Below are positions 30,956 to 40,236 of a stretch of DNA of 64,000 bases, one piece after another (within the stretch, counting starts at the first letter, position 1; the number at the start of each line of letters is the position of its first letter). Source of the stretch: an uncultured Spartobacteria bacterium (lineage in GTDB: Bacteria; Verrucomicrobiota; Verrucomicrobiia; Chthoniobacterales; Chthoniobacteraceae); assembly GCA_903919125.1 (NCBI GenBank), contig CAIXGS010000024.1:1-64000 (forward strand), read 5' to 3'. Position numbers and translations under genes: made by a program. The notes under the pieces were generated by a model. That model made no database searches. It had not been told where the DNA came from and saw only the letters and a list, made by a program, of their open reading frames with translations.

Positions 30956-32242
30956 ATGAATACCCCCACACCTACCGTGTCACGCCGTGATTTTCTCGCG
31001 GCTTCCTCTCTCGCAGCCGGAGCCTTGGCTTTTCCGTCCATCGCCAGCGCGCAACACAAGGCTGATCGCATCAAAATAGGCATCGTAGGATGCGGCGGCC
31101 GTGGCACTGGGGCCGTCAACAACGCGCTCATCGCCGATCCTGGGGTGCAACTCGTCGCGATGGGCGACGTCTTTCCAGAGCGCCTTGAGACTAGCCTCAA
31201 AAACCTTTCCGCGAAATACCCCGAAGCCTCCGGCCGCATCGACGTCCCCAAAAGCCGCCAGTTCACCGGTCTGGACGCCTACAAACAAGTGCTCGCCACC
31301 GACATTGATGTCGTACTGCTTGCAGCGCCTCCCGGCTTCCGCCCCCTCCACTTCGCCGCCGCAGTCGAAGCTGGAAAACATATCTTCTGTGAAAAACCCA
31401 TGGGCACCGACCCGGTCCATGCCCGCGACCTTCTGGAATCCGCCCGCAAGGCGAAGGCCAAATCCCTCTCCGTAGTGGCCGGGTTCTGCTGGCGCTACAG
31501 TGATCGACGCTCGCTTTTTGAAAAAATCCACGGTGGAGCGATCGGTCAGGTCCGCGGTCTGTATCACACGTATCTGACCGGACCGGTAAAGCCGATGCCG
31601 GCGCCAGAAACCCGCCCTGACGGCATGGGGGATGTGGAATGGCAGTTACGCAACTGGATGAACTTTGTTTATCTCTCCGGCGACGGGCTGGTAGAACAGG
31701 CCTGTCACAGCGTCGACAAGATGCTCTGGGCCATGGGCGACGTCGCCCCGCTGCGTTGTACCGCGAATGGCGGCCGCCAAAACCCCAATCCCGGCGGCAA
31801 CATTTTTGATCACGTGACCGTGCACTATGAATGGGCGAACGGCGTGCGCGGCGTCATGGCGCAGCGGCAGGTAGCCGGGTGCTACAACGACAATAGCGAC
31901 TACATCACGGGCGAAAAAGGGATGGCGACCACCAAGGGCGGGCTCATTATCACCGGTGAAAATGCTTGGAAGTACAACGGGCCCCGCGTGGAAATGTACG
32001 ATGAAGAGCACCGCGAATTGTATAAGTCGATACGCAGCGGCGCGGCGCACAACGATGGCGAATGGATGTGCCAAAGCACGCTAGTTGCGATCATGGGACG
32101 CATGGCGGCTGAGACTGGGCAGGAGGTCACTTTTGAGCATATGCTCAAGTCGCAAAACTCCATTTTCCCAGAACATTTGACCTTGGATATGAGCCTGCCC
32201 GTCGCGCCTATCGCTATGCCCGGCAAGACCAAATTGGTTTAG
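30956..32242 (+). CDS. Tat-exported Gfo/Idh/MocA oxidoreductase
   Basis: 428 residues. Residues 1-33 form a twin-arginine signal (SRRDFLAASSLAAGALAFPS). The Rossmann fold starts IKIGIVGCGGRGTGA, and the family EKP motif appears in FCEKPMGTDPVHAR. The C-terminal domain contains VEQACHSVDKMLWAMGD. Enzymes of this kind use NAD(P) on sugars or inositols; the Tat signal means it is folded with cofactor and moved to the periplasm, as is frequent in Verrucomicrobiota and Planctomycetota. The substrate is unknown. A second, distinct family member follows 109 bases later. Confidence 0.9.
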   Translation: MNTPTPTVSRRDFLAASSLAAGALAFPSIASAQHKADRIKIGIVGCGGRGTGAVNNALIADPGVQLVAMGDVFPERLETSLKNLSAKYPEASGRIDVPKSRQFTGLDAYKQVLATDIDVVLLAAPPGFRPLHFAAAVEAGKHIFCEKPMGTDPVHARDLLESARKAKAKSLSVVAGFCWRYSDRRSLFEKIHGGAIGQVRGLYHTYLTGPVKPMPAPETRPDGMGDVEWQLRNWMNFVYLSGDGLVEQACHSVDKMLWAMGDVAPLRCTANGGRQNPNPGGNIFDHVTVHYEWANGVRGVMAQRQVAGCYNDNSDYITGEKGMATTKGGLIITGENAWKYNGPRVEMYDEEHRELYKSIRSGAAHNDGEWMCQSTLVAIMGRMAAETGQEVTFEHMLKSQNSIFPEHLTLDMSLPVAPIAMPGKTKLV

Positions 32243-32351
32243 GCAGACGTATTCAGGGGAGTTTTTGCTCTTTGAAGTTGCCATGCGCCAGCGAGCTGCG
32301 CTGGATTACAGCGCTTCAGGGAACATCCTGCGGCCCATCCAAAATCCCCCT

Positions 32352-33689
32352 ATGAAAACGCTCTCCACACGTCGGAATTTCCTGCGCCAAGTGGGCGCGG
32401 CCGGAATGGTCGCCCCCGCTTTCGTGCGGCACCTGATTTCTGCACCCCCGTCGGGCAAGGTACGCCTCGCGTCTTTTGGCGCCAACGGCATGGCGTGGTC
32501 TGACCTGAATTCACACTTGGCACATCCCAATATTGAATTGGTCACAGTAGCGGAGGTGGACTTGGATCGACTGGGCAAACTGACGCAGCGTTTTCCCGAC
32601 AACAGTGTGCGAATTTATCAGGACTGGCGGCAGTTGCTCGACAATGAGGCTAAAAACATCGACGCGGTGAGCATCGGCACCCCGGACCACATGCATGCGC
32701 CCATAGGGCTCTCTGCCATGTCGTTAGGGCTTCACGCCTATATTCAAAAGCCGTTGGCGCACGACCTCTTCGAGGCGCGCAAAATGACAGAGCTCGCCAA
32801 GGCGAAAAAACTGCACACCCAGATGGGGATCCAAATTCACTCCTCGGGGCAGTATCGTACCGGCGTCGAACTGATCCGTTCCGGCGCCATCGGAAAAATC
32901 CGGGAAGTGCACACTTGGAGCAACAAAAAGTGGGGCGATTCCGCGAGCATACCCCAGCAGGGAGATCCCGTGCCGCCGGGGTTGGATTGGAATAACTGGC
33001 TGGGCGTGGTGGAGGATCGACCCTTCGTGAAAGGCGCTTATCACCCCGGCAACTGGCGCAAACGCATCGACTTCGGCACCGGCACCTTCGGCGACATGGG
33101 CTGCCACATTTACGACCCTGTCGTGAACGCGCTGCAACTCGGCTCGCCCCTGAGCGTACGCAGCGAAGGCGCGGCCCCCAACGAGTGGAGCTGGGCAACC
33201 GACGCCGTGATTCACTACGTGTTCCCCAGCACGCCCTTCACAGAGGGGCCCAAAGTTTCGGTAACTTGGTACGACGGAGACGCCAAACCTCCAGCGGACG
33301 TGCAGGCCCTCCTAGAAGGGATGCCGCTTCCCGGACAGGGCTCCATCTTTATTGGCACCAAGGGGAACATGCTCCTACCGCACATCGACTGGCCGAAATT
33401 TTTCCCCACCGCGGACTTCAAAGATTTCCAGTACAACCGCATCGACGGCGGTGCCAATCATTACGCCCAGTTTGCAGACGCCATTTTAGGCGGAGCTTCT
33501 CCTTCGGCTTCGTTCGATTATTCGGGCCCTTTGACCGAAACGGTGTTGTTGGGCGGAGTAGCCACCTTTTTCCCGAAAACGACTTTGGAATGGGATGGAC
33601 CGGCCATGCAGTTCAAAAACGTCCCTGAGGCAAACGCCAAGGTCCGTCGCCGTTACCGCAAGGGCTGGGAAATCGCCGCGCTGGGCTAA
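32352..33689 (+). CDS. Tat-exported Gfo/Idh/MocA oxidoreductase, second copy
   Basis: 445 residues from ATG 32352. A twin-arginine signal (STRRNFLRQVGAAGMVAPAF) precedes a Rossmann domain that begins VRLASFGANGMA, where the usual GxGxxG is changed to GANGMA. The EKP motif is IQKPLAHDLFEARKM, with Gln before the Lys instead of Glu. The region DRIDFGTGTFGDMGCHIYDP is typical of the longer verrucomicrobial branch. It is not a close copy of the upstream protein. The modified dinucleotide motif suggests tight or unusual cofactor binding, but activity cannot be judged. Confidence 0.85.
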   Translation: MKTLSTRRNFLRQVGAAGMVAPAFVRHLISAPPSGKVRLASFGANGMAWSDLNSHLAHPNIELVTVAEVDLDRLGKLTQRFPDNSVRIYQDWRQLLDNEAKNIDAVSIGTPDHMHAPIGLSAMSLGLHAYIQKPLAHDLFEARKMTELAKAKKLHTQMGIQIHSSGQYRTGVELIRSGAIGKIREVHTWSNKKWGDSASIPQQGDPVPPGLDWNNWLGVVEDRPFVKGAYHPGNWRKRIDFGTGTFGDMGCHIYDPVVNALQLGSPLSVRSEGAAPNEWSWATDAVIHYVFPSTPFTEGPKVSVTWYDGDAKPPADVQALLEGMPLPGQGSIFIGTKGNMLLPHIDWPKFFPTADFKDFQYNRIDGGANHYAQFADAILGGASPSASFDYSGPLTETVLLGGVATFFPKTTLEWDGPAMQFKNVPEANAKVRRRYRKGWEIAALG

Positions 33690-33749
33690 GCCCCATTCAG
33701 CGCTATCTGAGCGGAGGAAGGCTGCCTCTTCTGCATCGTCGTCTCACCT

Positions 33750-34544
33750 TCAGTCACCAAAGGCACCGTTTAGATTGAGCACAATCCCTAGGGATTTGTC
33801 GTCGTCCGTGCGCGCGCAGACCTCGTCCGAGGCGAGGTACTCCTTCAGTTGAACGGGGAAGTGAACGGGGTTTTGCTTGAACGAACGAAATGCAGGTAGA
33901 AAGAAGCCAGTGGCTGGGAGGCGGGTTTGGAAATCGAGCAGCAACCGCTCCAACCCATCGGTGAAGCCGACCAACGCCTCAGGGGCTTTTGCCAAACGCA
34001 CGAATTGCAAGGCGCTCGCCGCCACATCGGAGGTCGCGAAGATGGTCTGACCGACGAATTCGCCACTCGTGGGCCAGGTCAGGCAGCCGCAGACGCCGTT
34101 CATAAGCGCCACCCAGCCGCCATCCCCAACTTGGGCCACAAGCGCCAGCGTCGGCGTCACCACGGCACCCAAAAGCGTCGCAGAAAATTCCCCCGCCTCG
34201 ACTTCCAGTGCCTCGGCTTCCGCCCCGACAGCGTCGTGGATGCGCTTCAAAAGCAGCTCGATATCTGTTGCATCACATTCCGCCAATACAGCCGCCGCGT
34301 CTGGCTGTCCTTCGAGCAACGCTGTAAAGTGCTCGAGCCAAAAGCGGACCACCAGATTTGCGCCCCGTTCCGCTTGCGATGCGGAGCCCGCGCCGTCTGA
34401 AAGCGCTAAAATCACCGTGTCGCCCAGTACGCTTAGCGCGCTGGCGTCCTGACATGGAACGGCGTTTTCAATATGGGACGCACCTCGGACTGAGGTGCAA
34501 AAGTGTCGCCATTGGCGCTCGGAAACTGATGGAATTTCAACCAT
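33750..34544 (-). CDS. PP2C-family serine/threonine phosphatase
   Basis: 264 residues. The start SVRGASHIENAVPCQDA and the metal-binding motif LALSDGAGSASQAERGA are those of the PP2C_2 subgroup; FVGFTDGLERLL-like VGFTDGLERL supplies the second metal Asp. PP2C_2 phosphatases usually accompany a VWA protein and a protein kinase. None is here, so this one is orphan. It is convergent with the Gfo/Idh gene and divergent from the terpenoid synthase (152 bases away). Target unknown. Confidence 0.85.
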   Translation of the reverse strand: MVEIPSVSERQWRHFCTSVRGASHIENAVPCQDASALSVLGDTVILALSDGAGSASQAERGANLVVRFWLEHFTALLEGQPDAAAVLAECDATDIELLLKRIHDAVGAEAEALEVEAGEFSATLLGAVVTPTLALVAQVGDGGWVALMNGVCGCLTWPTSGEFVGQTIFATSDVAASALQFVRLAKAPEALVGFTDGLERLLLDFQTRLPATGFFLPAFRSFKQNPVHFPVQLKEYLASDEVCARTDDDKSLGIVLNLNGAFGD

Positions 34545-34696
34545 TTGATTCTCTCTTACTTAAACCGAATCTATTCAATAAGGGAAAAAACAATCTCCAA
34601 CCGGAAGGTTTAGATTTGAATCAGAACATGGTGGACACGCCCAGCGGCTGTGAAGCTTGCGCCACTCGAGATTCTGAGGTCTTCTGAGAGTCAGGC

Positions 34697-35689
34697 ATGG
34701 ATCAGGAATTATTGAAGTCCGTCTCGCGGTCGTTTTACTTATCGCTGCGTTTTTTGCCTGAGGCGGTGAGGGCGCCGCTTGGGCTGGCCTATATGTTGGC
34801 GAGGGCAAGCGACACTCTGGCTGATGCATCCACTGCCCCTCTGGTTGCGCGGTTGGATGCACTGGACGCTTTCCGCGGGGCTTTGGAATTTACGGCATCC
34901 AGCTCCCAGTGGCGGACGCTAGCAGAGCAATGTGCCAAGCTTCCCTGCGAACATGCCGGCGAGGCCCGCTTGCTAGCTCAAATCGAGCCGTTGCTACGCG
35001 CTTATCACGGACTAGACGCCGCGTTACGGAGAGAACTGTACACTGTACTAGATACTATTATAGCAGGGCAGCGCGGCGACTTGGTCCGCTTCGGGTACGC
35101 CTCGGAAAATGCCCCGCAAGCGCTGCTCACCGCCGAGGATACCGTCGCCTATACGTACGCGGTGGCCGGGTGTGTCGGCGAGTTTTGGACAAGCGTGTGT
35201 GCGCTGCAATTACGCGAGTTCGCCGCTCAGCCGGTGGCGGAGTTGGTGGAACTGGGGCGCCAATTCGGACAAGGCCTGCAATTGGTGAATATTTTGCGTG
35301 ATTTACCTGCCGATCTTCGCGCGGGACGCTGCTATTTACCGGCGGAAGAGTTGAGTGCGGCGGGGTTGAGTGTGGAAGACTTACTGCGGCATCCGGAGCG
35401 TGGCCGAGGGGTGTTCCAGCGCTGGTTGGCCCAGGCAGAGGCTTGGTTGGGTGCGGGAACGGTTTATGTGAGGGGAATTCGGGGCGCGCGTTTGCGTTTT
35501 AGCGTAGCGCTGCCTCGGCGTCTCGGAGAGGCGACCTTGGCGTTATTGAAACAAAAGCCGCCTCTGGAAAGTCCGCTGCGGTTGCGAGTTGGGCGTGGAA
35601 CAGTGTTTGCTTGTATGATAAGCTCTCTTCTTGAAGCGAAAGACTTTTTACAGGTCTCTCGCAACTCTCCAAATGCTTCGGTGTTGTAA
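34697..35689 (+). CDS. Squalene/phytoene synthase family protein
   Basis: 330 residues. Head-to-head condensation of two prenyl diphosphates. The first Asp-rich motif is in LARASDTLADAS (DTLAD) and the second in LVNILRDLPADLRAGRCYLP, both needed for magnesium and diphosphate. The start SVSRSFYLSLRFLPEAVR is family-typical. A single gene, not an HpnC/HpnD/HpnE set, favours squalene or presqualene formation, but carotenoid formation cannot be excluded. The next gene follows after four bases, and its longer possible start overlaps this one. Confidence 0.85.
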   Translation: MDQELLKSVSRSFYLSLRFLPEAVRAPLGLAYMLARASDTLADASTAPLVARLDALDAFRGALEFTASSSQWRTLAEQCAKLPCEHAGEARLLAQIEPLLRAYHGLDAALRRELYTVLDTIIAGQRGDLVRFGYASENAPQALLTAEDTVAYTYAVAGCVGEFWTSVCALQLREFAAQPVAELVELGRQFGQGLQLVNILRDLPADLRAGRCYLPAEELSAAGLSVEDLLRHPERGRGVFQRWLAQAEAWLGAGTVYVRGIRGARLRFSVALPRRLGEATLALLKQKPPLESPLRLRVGRGTVFACMISSLLEAKDFLQVSRNSPNASVL

Positions 35690-35693
35690 CAAT

Positions 35694-36290
35694 ATGAACT
35701 CACGCTTTTCACTTTTCGCTCTCGCATCCCTCTTTCTGGGGGCCGTTCCCTTGGTTCAAGCTCAGGCTCCGCCTCAAGACGCTGGGCGTATGCAGGAAAT
35801 GCGGCAGCGCCTCGGCCTCTCAGACGCCCAAGTCGACCAGCTCAACGCGCTCTTCGAAGCAGACGGCCCCAAAATGAAGGGCCTTCGTGAGGACGCCTCG
35901 CTTTCCGACGCGCAAAAACGCGAACAACTCAAATCACTTTCCGATGCGCGCCGGGAGAAAATTGCGGCGATTCTGACGCCCGAACAGAGAGCCAAGGCCG
36001 CTGAGGAAATTAAGCGGCGTGGAGGAGGACCTGATGGCAACCAAGCGGACGGACTCCGTAGGTTGCAGGCGATGAAGGAAAAGTTAGGCCTTAGCGACGC
36101 TCAGGTCGAAAAGCTCAAACCGATTTTGACGGAGGAAGGGCCCAAAATAAAAGCCATCCGCGAGGATTCCAGCGCCTCGCCGGAAGCGAAACAGGAAGCT
36201 GTAAAACAGAGTATGCAGCGGATTGCAGCGGAGCTCACGCCTGAACAACTCGAGAAGTTCAAAGCAGAAGCCCAAGCTCGAAAAAAGTAG
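35694..36290 (+). CDS. Periplasmic LTXXQ (Spy/CpxP-like) protein, duplicated
   Basis: 198 residues from ATG 35694. A signal peptide (FALASLFLGAVPLVQAQ) predicts export. The mature protein is two copies of one helical unit of about 75 residues: LGLSDAQVDQLNALF...ILTPEQRAKAAEEI and LGLSDAQVEKLKPIL...ELTPEQLEKFKAEA. The LTPEQ pentapeptides are the LTXXQ motif of Spy/CpxP envelope chaperones and metal-stress sensors. The internal duplication is clear at residue level. It starts four bases after the synthase stop. Function by homology is envelope stress or chaperoning. Confidence 0.8.
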   Translation: MNSRFSLFALASLFLGAVPLVQAQAPPQDAGRMQEMRQRLGLSDAQVDQLNALFEADGPKMKGLREDASLSDAQKREQLKSLSDARREKIAAILTPEQRAKAAEEIKRRGGGPDGNQADGLRRLQAMKEKLGLSDAQVEKLKPILTEEGPKIKAIREDSSASPEAKQEAVKQSMQRIAAELTPEQLEKFKAEAQARKK

Positions 36291-36312
36291 TTCCCACAAA
36301 TCTCGTATTTCT

Positions 36313-36342
36313 CCCCCCTAGAATCCCCCCTAGAATCCCCCC
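36313..36342. repeat. 12-bp tandem repeat upstream of EF-hand gene
   Basis: CCCCCCTAGAAT is repeated twice (36313-36336) and followed by a further CCCCCC. It lies 18 bases before the ATG at 36360, where a ribosome-binding site would be expected. Copy number could vary by slippage. Confidence 0.6.
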
Positions 36343-36359
36343 TTTAACGCCATCCCTCT

Positions 36360-36668
36360 ATGAAAGCTCGATTTGCAGTTTCCACAGTAATCCTCACCTT
36401 CTTGGTCAGCGCGCCCCTGACCTTCGCAAAAAAGAAGGATGGTAGCGAAACAACCACCGGCACCACCTACGGCATGGAGCGTTTTGATTTAAATCAAAAC
36501 GGCATCCTCGAAGACGACGAGAAAGCCGCCATTAAAAAGGCCTTCGCCGAGGGCGACGTCGCCGCAAAAATGCTGGATACCAACAAGAATGGCATTCTGG
36601 ACGACTCTGAAATAGCCGCCATCAAACTACCTCCGCCACCGTCGAAAAAGAAAAAGAAAAAGGAGTAA
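36360..36668 (+). CDS. Exported EF-hand-like small protein
   Basis: 102 residues. A signal peptide (FAVSTVILTFLVSAPLTFA) is followed by two calcium-binding loops, DLNQNGILEDDE and DTNKNGILDDSE, each with Asp/Asn at positions 1, 3 and 5 and an acidic residue at 12. The tail is Pro- then Lys-rich (PPPPSKKKKKKE). Probably a periplasmic or secreted calcium-binding protein. It follows the LTXXQ gene by 69 bases on the same strand. Confidence 0.75.
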   Translation: MKARFAVSTVILTFLVSAPLTFAKKKDGSETTTGTTYGMERFDLNQNGILEDDEKAAIKKAFAEGDVAAKMLDTNKNGILDDSEIAAIKLPPPPSKKKKKKE

Positions 36669-36742
36669 TAGCCCTCTTGCGTTGTCGAAGCGCAACCAAA
36701 TTAACGGCGCGTGAATCGGGGCGGGCTCTATGATTCGTCCGC

Positions 36743-37735
36743 CTAACCGTGGGTGGAAAGCGCGAGCTTCAACCCGACTTCGTCTCCCTCGGAAAGCCCC
36801 ATTTCTTCGAGCTGCAACCGAGTAATGTCTGCGTCCAGCGTATCGCGTGAATCCTGAAAGCGCAGGGTCAGTCTGGCGCTGGGGCCCGCGGCGAAAAGAT
36901 GCTCGATTTTTGCGTGGAACTCCGCCTCTGCGTCGCCCGCAAACAGGATGCGGATTTCGTGTGGCCGGACGTAAAACAGATCGGGCCGTCCCGGTTTGCG
37001 GACCTTGTTTACGTCGCCCAAAAACTCGTACAAAAAGGGAGTCGCAGGCTGATCATACACCTGTTGGGGCGAGCCGACTTGTTCCACTTGTCCCTGGTTC
37101 ATGACCACCACGACGTCGGCAAGTTCCAGCGCCTCCTGCTGGTCATGGGTCACAAACACGGTGGTAACACCAATTTCTCGGTGAAAAGACCGCAACCAGC
37201 GCCTCAGATCTTTGCGCACTTTGGCGTCCAATGCTCCGAAAGGTTCGTCCAAAAGCAGCACCTTGGGCTCGATGGCCAAGGCTCGTGCAAGGGCAACACG
37301 CTGGCGTTGGCCGCCGGACAACTCCGAGGGCAGGCGCGCCTCCAGCCCCTCCAACTGCACTAGGCGCAACAACTCCAGCACCCGGTCCCGAATCGCCGCT
37401 TTTCCAGGACGCACCGCCCGCCGCCTCACTTCCAATCCGAAAGCAACGTTATCAAAAACACTCAGGTGATTAAACAGCGCGTAATGTTGGAAAACGAATC
37501 CCGCCTTGCGGTCTGCGGCTGGCTCCTCGGTCACGTCTTCTCCGTTAATCAGGATTTTTCCCTGGCCGGGGTCTGGAAAATCCAAGCCGCCAATGATGCG
37601 CAGCAGCGTGGTTTTTCCCGAACCCGAAGGCCCCAGAAGTGCGACGAGCTGGTGATCGGCTATTTCCAAATTGATGCCTCGCAGCGCCTGAAAGGTGCCG
37701 AAGGTGCGGCGTAGATTTTGAACGACGATAGACAT
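36743..37735 (-). CDS. cysA: Sulfate/thiosulfate ABC transporter ATPase CysA
   Basis: 330 residues from ATG 37735. ATPase of the CysTWA importer. Walker [10 protein letters not shown], signature [15 protein letters not shown], Walker [13 protein letters not shown] and the H-loop [12 protein letters not shown] are all normal. A C-terminal TOBE-like regulatory part covers about 235-330. The start is two bases after the cysW stop. The frame continues upstream to 37771, but that part overlaps cysW. It is the last gene of an rrf2-cysT-cysW-cysA operon. Confidence 0.92.
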   Translation of the reverse strand: MSIVVQNLRRTFGTFQALRGINLEIADHQLVALLGPSGSGKTTLLRIIGGLDFPDPGQGKILINGEDVTEEPAADRKAGFVFQHYALFNHLSVFDNVAFGLEVRRRAVRPGKAAIRDRVLELLRLVQLEGLEARLPSELSGGQRQRVALARALAIEPKVLLLDEPFGALDAKVRKDLRRWLRSFHREIGVTTVFVTHDQQEALELADVVVVMNQGQVEQVGSPQQVYDQPATPFLYEFLGDVNKVRKPGRPDLFYVRPHEIRILFAGDAEAEFHAKIEHLFAAGPSARLTLRFQDSRDTLDADITRLQLEEMGLSEGDEVGLKLALSTHG

Positions 37736-37737
37736 GG

Positions 37738-38577
37738 TCAGGGATTGCGGCGGCGCAGACCGGCGCGCCATTCGATGAAGGTTTTGAGGCCGAGCGTCAG
37801 GAGACCCAGGAGGCTGAGGATCGAAGCGCAGGCGAATGCGGCGGCGGAATTGTACTCGTTGTAGAGCACTTCAACGTGAAGCGGCAGGGTATTGGTTTCC
37901 CCGCGAATATGACCAGAGACCACGGAAACGGCGCCGAATTCACCCATCGCACGGGCATTGCAGAGGATGATGCCGTAGAAAAGCGCCCACTTAATGTTGG
38001 GTAGCGTCACGCGCAAAAACGTCTGCCAACCAGAGGCTCCAAGACTCAAAGCGGCGTATTCCTGGTCGTTCCCCTGAGCTTGCATCAGCGGGATGAGCTC
38101 GCGGGCCACAAAAGGAAATGTCACAAAAATGGTCGCGAGGGCCATGCCGGGGACCGCGAAAATGATTTGAATGTCATGCGCCTGCAACCACGCCCCGAAA
38201 ACTCCATTCGCCCCAAAAAGCAACACATACACCAACCCCGACACCACCGGCGAAACGGCAAAAGGAAGGTCGATGAGCGCCAGCAACAGGCTTTTTCCCT
38301 TGAAAGAAAACTTCGCGATCGCCCACGCCGCCGCCAAACCGAAGACAGCATTCAGCGGGACGCAGATCGCCGCCAGAGTCAGCGTTAGTACAATCGCAGA
38401 GCGGGCGTTCTCCTCAGTAATTGCCGCCGCGTAAACCGCTAAACCTTTCCGAAAAGCCTCCACAAAAACCGAGGCCAGCGGCACAAACAGAAAAAGACAG
38501 AGAAACCCAAACATCCCGCCGATCAGTAGGATGCGCGCCCAAAGAGGGTCTTGAGTGGAGCGGGTTTGGACACTCAT
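37738..38577 (-). CDS. cysW: Sulfate ABC transporter permease CysW
   Basis: 279 residues with six predicted membrane helices (first around [21 protein letters not shown]). The permease signature [21 protein letters not shown] (EAA loop) contacts CysA. CysW-specific features include [20 protein letters not shown]. It overlaps the upstream cysT gene by four bases and is followed two bases later by cysA. Confidence 0.92.
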   Translation of the reverse strand: MSVQTRSTQDPLWARILLIGGMFGFLCLFLFVPLASVFVEAFRKGLAVYAAAITEENARSAIVLTLTLAAICVPLNAVFGLAAAWAIAKFSFKGKSLLLALIDLPFAVSPVVSGLVYVLLFGANGVFGAWLQAHDIQIIFAVPGMALATIFVTFPFVARELIPLMQAQGNDQEYAALSLGASGWQTFLRVTLPNIKWALFYGIILCNARAMGEFGAVSVVSGHIRGETNTLPLHVEVLYNEYNSAAAFACASILSLLGLLTLGLKTFIEWRAGLRRRNP

Positions 38578-39404
38578 GTGGTGGGGCGCACGAGGGTTTT
38601 ACGTTGTAGAAAGTTGATGAGCAAAAGCAGTGCGAAGGATATTAACAGCATTAAAGCCGCCAGCGCCGTGGCTCCAGCGTAGTCGTATTGCTCCAGCTTC
38701 GTGATGATGAGTAACGGCACAATCTCCGTCTTGCCAGGCATGTTGCCCGCGATGAACACCACCGAGCCGTACTCGCCCACCGCCCGCGCAAAGGCCAGCG
38801 TGGTGCCAGTCACCAGCGCAGGTGCAAGCTGGGGAAAGACCACGCGGCAAAACGTCTGCCAGCGCGTCGCCCCCAGACTCGCCGCGGCTTCTTCCTGCGC
38901 GATTTCAAAATCCTCCAGCACCGGTTGCAGCGTGCGCACCACAAAAGGCAGCCCAATAAATACTAGCGCTATCAAAATTCCCGGCGGCGCAAATGCCACC
39001 TTAATCCCGTACGGCTTCAGCAAAGAGCCGATCCAGCCGTTGGGCGCGTATATCCCCGTCAGCGCTATCCCCGCCACCGCAGTGGGCATCGCAAAGGGCA
39101 AATCCACCGAGGCGTCTAGAAAACCACGGCCCGGGAAACGGTAGCGCACCAGCACCCACGCAATAAGCAGGCCGAATACGCAATTGAGCAGACAAGCCAA
39201 GGCCGAGAGCCCGAACGTGAGCCGACAGGCCGCCAGCACTCGCGGCGTGGAGACCGCATGGAGTAGCCCACTCCACCCCAGTCCCGACGCCTTGACGAAG
39301 ACCAGCAAGAGCGGGAAAAGCACGATTAAACCCAGATAAGCCAGAGTAAAACCCAAGCTTAATCCGAATCCCGGCAGAATGCTTCGCGGCCTTTTTTTCC
39401 CCAT
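38574..39404 (-). CDS. cysT: Sulfate ABC transporter permease CysT
   Basis: 276 residues from ATG 39404; a GTG at 39449 would add 15 residues and reach the rrf2 stop. It pairs with CysW to form the membrane channel for sulfate or thiosulfate. Residues [20 protein letters not shown] and the EAA loop [20 protein letters not shown] are family features, as is [17 protein letters not shown]. No gene for the periplasmic binding protein (Sbp or CysP) is in this operon, which is unusual; it must be encoded elsewhere. Confidence 0.92.
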   Translation of the reverse strand: MGKKRPRSILPGFGLSLGFTLAYLGLIVLFPLLLVFVKASGLGWSGLLHAVSTPRVLAACRLTFGLSALACLLNCVFGLLIAWVLVRYRFPGRGFLDASVDLPFAMPTAVAGIALTGIYAPNGWIGSLLKPYGIKVAFAPPGILIALVFIGLPFVVRTLQPVLEDFEIAQEEAAASLGATRWQTFCRVVFPQLAPALVTGTTLAFARAVGEYGSVVFIAGNMPGKTEIVPLLIITKLEQYDYAGATALAALMLLISFALLLLINFLQRKTLVRPTT

Positions 39405-39453
39405 AAAACACTTGGCGTCCCCGCTCGCAATCTGCGGCGAGGTGGGCACTTTC

Positions 39454-40050
39454 TCAGGCTTCGCTCTCCGCGGATTCTTCCAAATGGGACTCGTCGGTCA
39501 GCACCGAGCGAATCCCCAATTGCGAGAGAAAGCCCTGCGCTGGATCCGCAACGCGCCGTCCGGATCTACATGCGGGCGCCGGCTCTTGGGTAAAGGGAAG
39601 CGTGGCGTTGTCCTGCCGCATCTTCCGGAGCGTGACCTCTACGACGTCGCCGAGGGTGTAGCGATCTAGGATAGAGGAAATGGCGTTGCGCACATCGATC
39701 ATCAGCATACGCAAGCCGCAATGCTCTTCGTCCGGGCAAGAGCACCGAGCGTAGTCCGTTTCACTCGCGCAGGAGATCGGAGCAAGCCGCCCGTCAATGA
39801 GTCGCACGAGTTCACCCATGTGAATTTCCTGCATGGGCTTGGCAAGCAAATAGCCCCCCAGCTTGCCGCGCTGCGTTTCCACATACCCTGCCTCACGCAA
39901 TTCCAGAAGAATCCGCTCCACAAACTTCAGCGGCAAACGGTTACTGTCAGCGAGCTCAGAGACGGGAACTAGCGCCTTGCCGATGGATTTTGCGATACCC
40001 AATTGGATCATGGCGCGCAGAGCGTATTCGCCTTTTTTGGTGAGAGTCAT
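39454..40050 (-). CDS. Rrf2-family regulator of the cys operon
   Basis: 198 residues. The winged-helix domain starts [17 protein letters not shown] and continues through [20 protein letters not shown] and RGKLGGYLL, as in Rrf2 regulators. Cysteines in [20 protein letters not shown] match the Fe-S/ligand-binding loop of the family. The last 40 residues extend beyond the usual 140-160. It is first in the operon with cysTWA, so control of sulfur uptake in response to cysteine or Fe-S status (as CymR-like members) is inferred. It is likely to regulate its own promoter. Confidence 0.85.
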   Translation of the reverse strand: MTLTKKGEYALRAMIQLGIAKSIGKALVPVSELADSNRLPLKFVERILLELREAGYVETQRGKLGGYLLAKPMQEIHMGELVRLIDGRLAPISCASETDYARCSCPDEEHCGLRMLMIDVRNAISSILDRYTLGDVVEVTLRKMRQDNATLPFTQEPAPACRSGRRVADPAQGFLSQLGIRSVLTDESHLEESAESEA

Positions 40051-40077
40051 TGGAGATTGGCCTAAGTAGACAAAAGG

Positions 40078-40105
40078 AGTGTAGTTTGGACGATTTCGGA
40101 TGCAA
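40078..40105 (-). promoter_or_regulatory. Possible promoter of the rrf2-cys operon
   Basis: On the minus strand TTGCAT (40105-40100) and TACACT (40083-40078) are separated by 16 bases and lie 27 bases before the rrf2 ATG. Related segments AAACTACAC and GTCTACTTA flank the -10 box and could be an Rrf2 operator. Prediction by eye only. Confidence 0.3.
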
Positions 40106-40236
40106 GCGATCTTTATTTAAGGAACTTCACGCCTCTCTTGTCTCAATCGCTCCTTGTTCCATTGTGCTCATCCTGAAAGCACATTCTATTTACGAATTGT
40201 CTGGCTAACGCGTGGAGATTCGCGCTCTTAAGCTCA

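Noticed and set aside
34273-34455. Minus-strand 60-codon frame inside the PP2C gene region
   Set aside because: Alternative frame of the PP2C gene with no independent support.
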